Positions 60,601 through 64,000 of a stretch of 64,000 bases of DNA are shown here, in pieces (the first letter of the stretch is position 1; each line of letters opens with the position of its first letter). Source of the stretch: Proteromonas lacertae (lineage: Eukaryota; Sar; Bigyra; Opalinata; Proteromonadidae); NCBI GenBank assembly GCA_002245135.1, contig NGBS01000885.1, forward strand, positions 98,873 to 162,872, in the 5' to 3' direction. Both the position numbers and the translations under genes were made by a program. Under the pieces are notes generated by a model. The model had not been told where the DNA came from, did not search any database, and saw nothing but the letters and a program-made list of their open reading frames with translations.

Positions 60601-63600
60601 ATTCAAATTTATCTCATCAACTATCGCAGCTGAAGCTACTAACATTTGATAGAAATGAATTTCATTCTTTTGAGATAATATCACAAATAATGGGAAATAA
60701 TTTATCAAATATTTTTCACTATTAATTGAAATGGTAAAACTACATTTATAAATATTTTTATTTTCGCTTATTAAATAAGTTGAATAAGGATCGGGAATTC
60801 TAGCTGTTGAAGAATCATATAACACTTTAAAATCGACTACAGAATTCTTGTTTTGAATTGTCATTATCAACGAAGGAATTGAGATTATATGATTTTCATT
60901 TATCATTAATGTTCCAATTGGAGAATTCACACTCACTCCACTTATTGAATTGATGAAATTTTCATATAAAAATGATTTCTTATTCTCAATTATGGATTTC
61001 CAAGCTAATACACTTATTATTGAATAATACATATTATTAGTTGAATAATAGGATTCTACTAAATATGGATATAAATCTTATAATATTCTACTATCAAATC
61101 ATTCATTTCATTTCCTTTTATTCCTTTCTTACTTGTCATTATCAACTGATTCACAAATATCCAGAATATAATGGTAATACATTATAATCAACTCCAATAT
61201 AATATATTCGGAAATTGGGTCTTACTATTTTACTTTCATAAAATACTTTAGCTAAAAATTGCATTTCACCTGTTTCCATCATTACTATGATTATTCCACT
61301 GGAAGTTAAATATGTAAATACTTGTTCGATTATGGCTTCATAACTTCTTCCATCTTTTAATATTCTGATTGATTTTAATACTTTGATGTTTAATGACGAT
61401 AAATCACTTATCAATATATCTTTAGATTTTCGACAGTATTCTACATCATTGTATAAAATCAAAACTCGAAATTTTGTCTCTAAATAATCACCTTCAATAT
61501 AATATTTTATTAATGTTCTGGATGTAAATGGAATTCCAACATATACTATATTCTCTTTACATTCTAATCCTTCATAATCATGAGGATAAAATAATATCAT
61601 TTTATATTCAGATAATTTCTCTTTTATCTCATTTCGCATTTCGGAATTACTTAATCCAAATATATAAGATATCTTTTCTTCTTTAAATACATCCAAAGCT
61701 CCAATTACTTTACTAACATCAGAATTTACATCTTTTACTATTGGTAAAATTATATATCCTCTTATTCCATTGTATTTCTCATTTATTACTTTACATATCA
61801 ATATGTATGATAATAACATTGCAATATCTTGTTTAGCATAAGATCCACTTAATGATAATAACAAACCAATATTTATCACTGTTCGATAGTATTTCTCAGA
61901 TCTTGAACTAAGCCAGTTACAACTGTATAGTGATTTTGGTAATATTGAATCAATATATACATTTGCTTCATTGGATTGTTCTAATAAAGTCATCATATGT
62001 GTTAATATTCCATTACTATTATAAGCACTTATTGCTAGTGGATGACTTATCACATTATCTTGAGTAACTACTACTTTCCCAAATAACGTTTCAAATCCAT
62101 CACTGAAATATAATTCATTTACTGTTGAATCAAAATTAGATAATACAGAACTGTCTTTTATTGATTCACATAACAAGAATAATGGTAATAAATACTTCAA
62201 TTCATATCCATTCATTATATAACCATTTCCTAATACATTGTTGATATAATTGATGATTTTGTTACTCTTTAGATTTATTATATCTGATATTAAGAAATAA
62301 TTTATACTAATTCTATTTTGAGTAAATGAATTATCTAAATTGAATGTGTAATAATAATAACTTAGCTTATAATTATTTAAATTATTTAAGAAATATCTCA
62401 ATTTATCATCACCTAAATTACAGATAATATAAGCATCTGAAAAATTATCTTTTTCTACTTGAATAGTAATCCAAATTACCAATAAATTGGTTTATTTTAT
62501 AAGCTATAGTATTAACATTTTCATTTAAATCTATTTGTAAATGACTTATTACTTGAATATCTAATTCTTTTATGGCTTTTAGAATTAGATTGTTTTGACT
62601 TTCTTTACTTGCATTATTATCATAAATAAATGCGATTTTACTTCCATATCCATATAATAAGAATTTCATCGCTGAATTTATAAATTGATCAGGTGAAGGA
62701 GATACAAAGAAGATGTTCTTTTTACAAATATTTCCTTCATTTATTCCAGTATAAAATAATATAGAATTTTGTAAACATAAACTGTTAGAATATAGTTGAA
62801 GTGAATCTATTCCACATCCACCTATGAAGATTCGAATATTATATTCATTTTGATCATTTTCCATTTTTTCAATTAAGGAGGAAGTCATTGGACATTCATA
62901 ATAATGATAAATCTATAAATAATAATAATATCAATTAAATATACAATTATTCTGGAGTTTAGATAATCTTCATTTCTTATATAGTTTGCTGACCATTTCA
63001 ATAATAATTCTATTTGTTCTTTTATTAGGTAATTATCATTTGATATTATTATTCCAATATGTAATGGATTGTTATAAATATTATTTATATCATATGAAAA
63101 TAAATTGCATGTTTTACTAGTGTTTGTCCACATCTATAATAATAATAATAATCATTATATAAATACTGTTGTATCATATCCATTTCCATACATTGGTGAA
63201 GGATAATCTAAGAGATCAAAATCACCTAACACCATACAACCATAAAACCTGATCTTGCACATGGTAAAAAATATGATAGCAAATCCTTTGGTATAATAAT
63301 GAGATTCAGATAATTTCACTCCATCCAATTCTGCTGTTTTCATTTCTAAATTGTGGAGATAATTCATCATGGATTCTACCTTAAAAGTACCAATTTTTGA
63401 ATATCCATCTCTCAATATTTTCATTGGTTGATAAACATTCAAGAAGTTTTGAGTGATTAAATCTTTTGTTCCTGAAACTAATTCTATATCTTGGACTAGT
63501 TTATTAAAAGAATTTGATGTAGAAAGTGGATTATAACTAAAAACAAAATATTGATAAGCATCAGTTTTGTCAAATTTATCTCTAAATATATAATTGATCA

Positions 63601-64000
63601 TATATGAATTTAAACAAGATCTACTATAAAATTTGGAATAACTATTTTATATTATCTACATCCATTGATAGAACCAAAAATACACTTTTTCATTAAGATT
63701 TTTATATGATGTACAAATTCCATTAAAATCTACATAACCTACTGATTTTATTATGTGGAAGTGTATCATTATATCCTTTGTAGATCAGATAATTCTTAGA
63801 TTGTTCAGTTAATGAGATTGAAAATCTATTATATATATAAATAAAAACTATTATACTCATCTTATCATCATATATTATTATCACATTCTTTGTCAAACTC
63901 AATATTGTATCAATTGTCAAATATAAACTATTCTCATTTACTCTAGAATAGTAAAAAAAGAGATAGTTAAAGAAAATATATTATATTAAGATCAACAGAA
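54614..64000 (-). repeat. Right arm of the giant inverted repeat (runs off the window)
   Basis: Reverse complement of 42586-51986. The inner part (54614 to ~61030) encodes proteins identical to the left arm over 451 and 1459 residues. Differences are small indels clustered at about 61080, 61158, 62105, 62455, 62930, 63205-63270, 63650 and 63760, making this arm 14 bases shorter overall. Confidence 0.95.
54638..64000 (-). CDS. Second copy of the nine-module receptor, partial, with frameshifts in the outer third
   Basis: The same exons as the left copy from its third binding module to the C-terminus, tail to tail with it. Two AT-AC introns are mirrored at about 54937-54992 and 56628-56695; the third lies at the window edge. 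From the stop to about 61030 the coding capacity is intact. Beyond that, one- and two-base indels break the frame at several points, including a lost A near 61080, a lost T near 61158 and two lost bases near 62455. The 5' end is outside the window. It could be a decaying copy, but the clustering suggests unpolished sequence near a contig end. Confidence 0.75.

Noticed and set aside
1-64000. Non-standard genetic code, suggested by the very short introns
   Set aside because: TAA (SPT4, TMEM147), TAG (array copy A) and TGA (family member 2) all end well-supported genes, and no conserved domain needs a stop read as an amino acid.
42586-64000. Inverted repeat as a pure long-read fold-back artefact
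   Set aside because: A missed adapter gives arms meeting with no unique loop. Here there is a 2.6 kb loop with a transposon and target duplication. Not fully excluded, because the outer right arm has error-like indels.

Overview
The window is nuclear DNA from an AT-rich, gene-dense eukaryote, most likely a protist or an early-branching fungus; I cannot place it more precisely. It contains orthologues of SPT4, CSN6, TIP41, APC13, TMEM147, SFT2, SLC35F6 and an SLC25A39/40-like carrier. Genes are split by very short introns, mostly 25-40 nt, of the form GTAT...TAG. TAA, TAG and TGA all act as stops. Coding runs rich in Asn, Gln and Ser are common. Intergenic gaps are usually 30-400 bp.

Layout. 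1-437: tail of a membrane protein. 593-7054 (minus): pseudokinase-LRR protein, multi-pass membrane protein, an unrecognised ~550-aa protein, a small Cys protein and a PX protein. 7270-9249: BAR-SH3 protein with micro-exons. 9962-15726: small membrane proteins, SFT2, SLC35F6-like and a divergent HSP70. 15873-19617: SPT4, first member of a three-gene unknown family, and CSN6. 19739-28782: BTB-like protein, the second and third family members, and a metzincin-type secreted peptidase between them. 29106-30034: TIP41. 30282-36220: tandem array of four multi-pass membrane proteins. 36318-39310: two divergent pairs (unknown/APC13 and TMEM147/mitochondrial carrier).

39757-51962 is one giant gene. My exon model closes in frame at about 3905 aa. 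It encodes a signal peptide, nine tandem periplasmic-binding-protein (UrtA/AmiC-like) domains and a class C GPCR seven-helix domain. It has nine U2-type introns of 31-36 nt and three AT-AC introns with U12-type signals. Its 3' 9.4 kb is repeated in inverted orientation from 54614 to the window end. The two arms are nearly identical and face each other tail to tail. The loop between them holds a 2.4 kb hAT transposon with 13-bp inverted ends and an 8-bp target duplication.

The most notable points are the nine-module receptor, the giant palindrome, the AT-AC introns, and the tandem membrane-protein array. In that array an almost invariant framework carries four hypervariable loops, all predicted to lie on the same membrane face. 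Several single-base frameshifts (metallopeptidase, transposase, SLC35F6-like gene, outer right arm) look like uncorrected sequencing indels, though real decay is possible.
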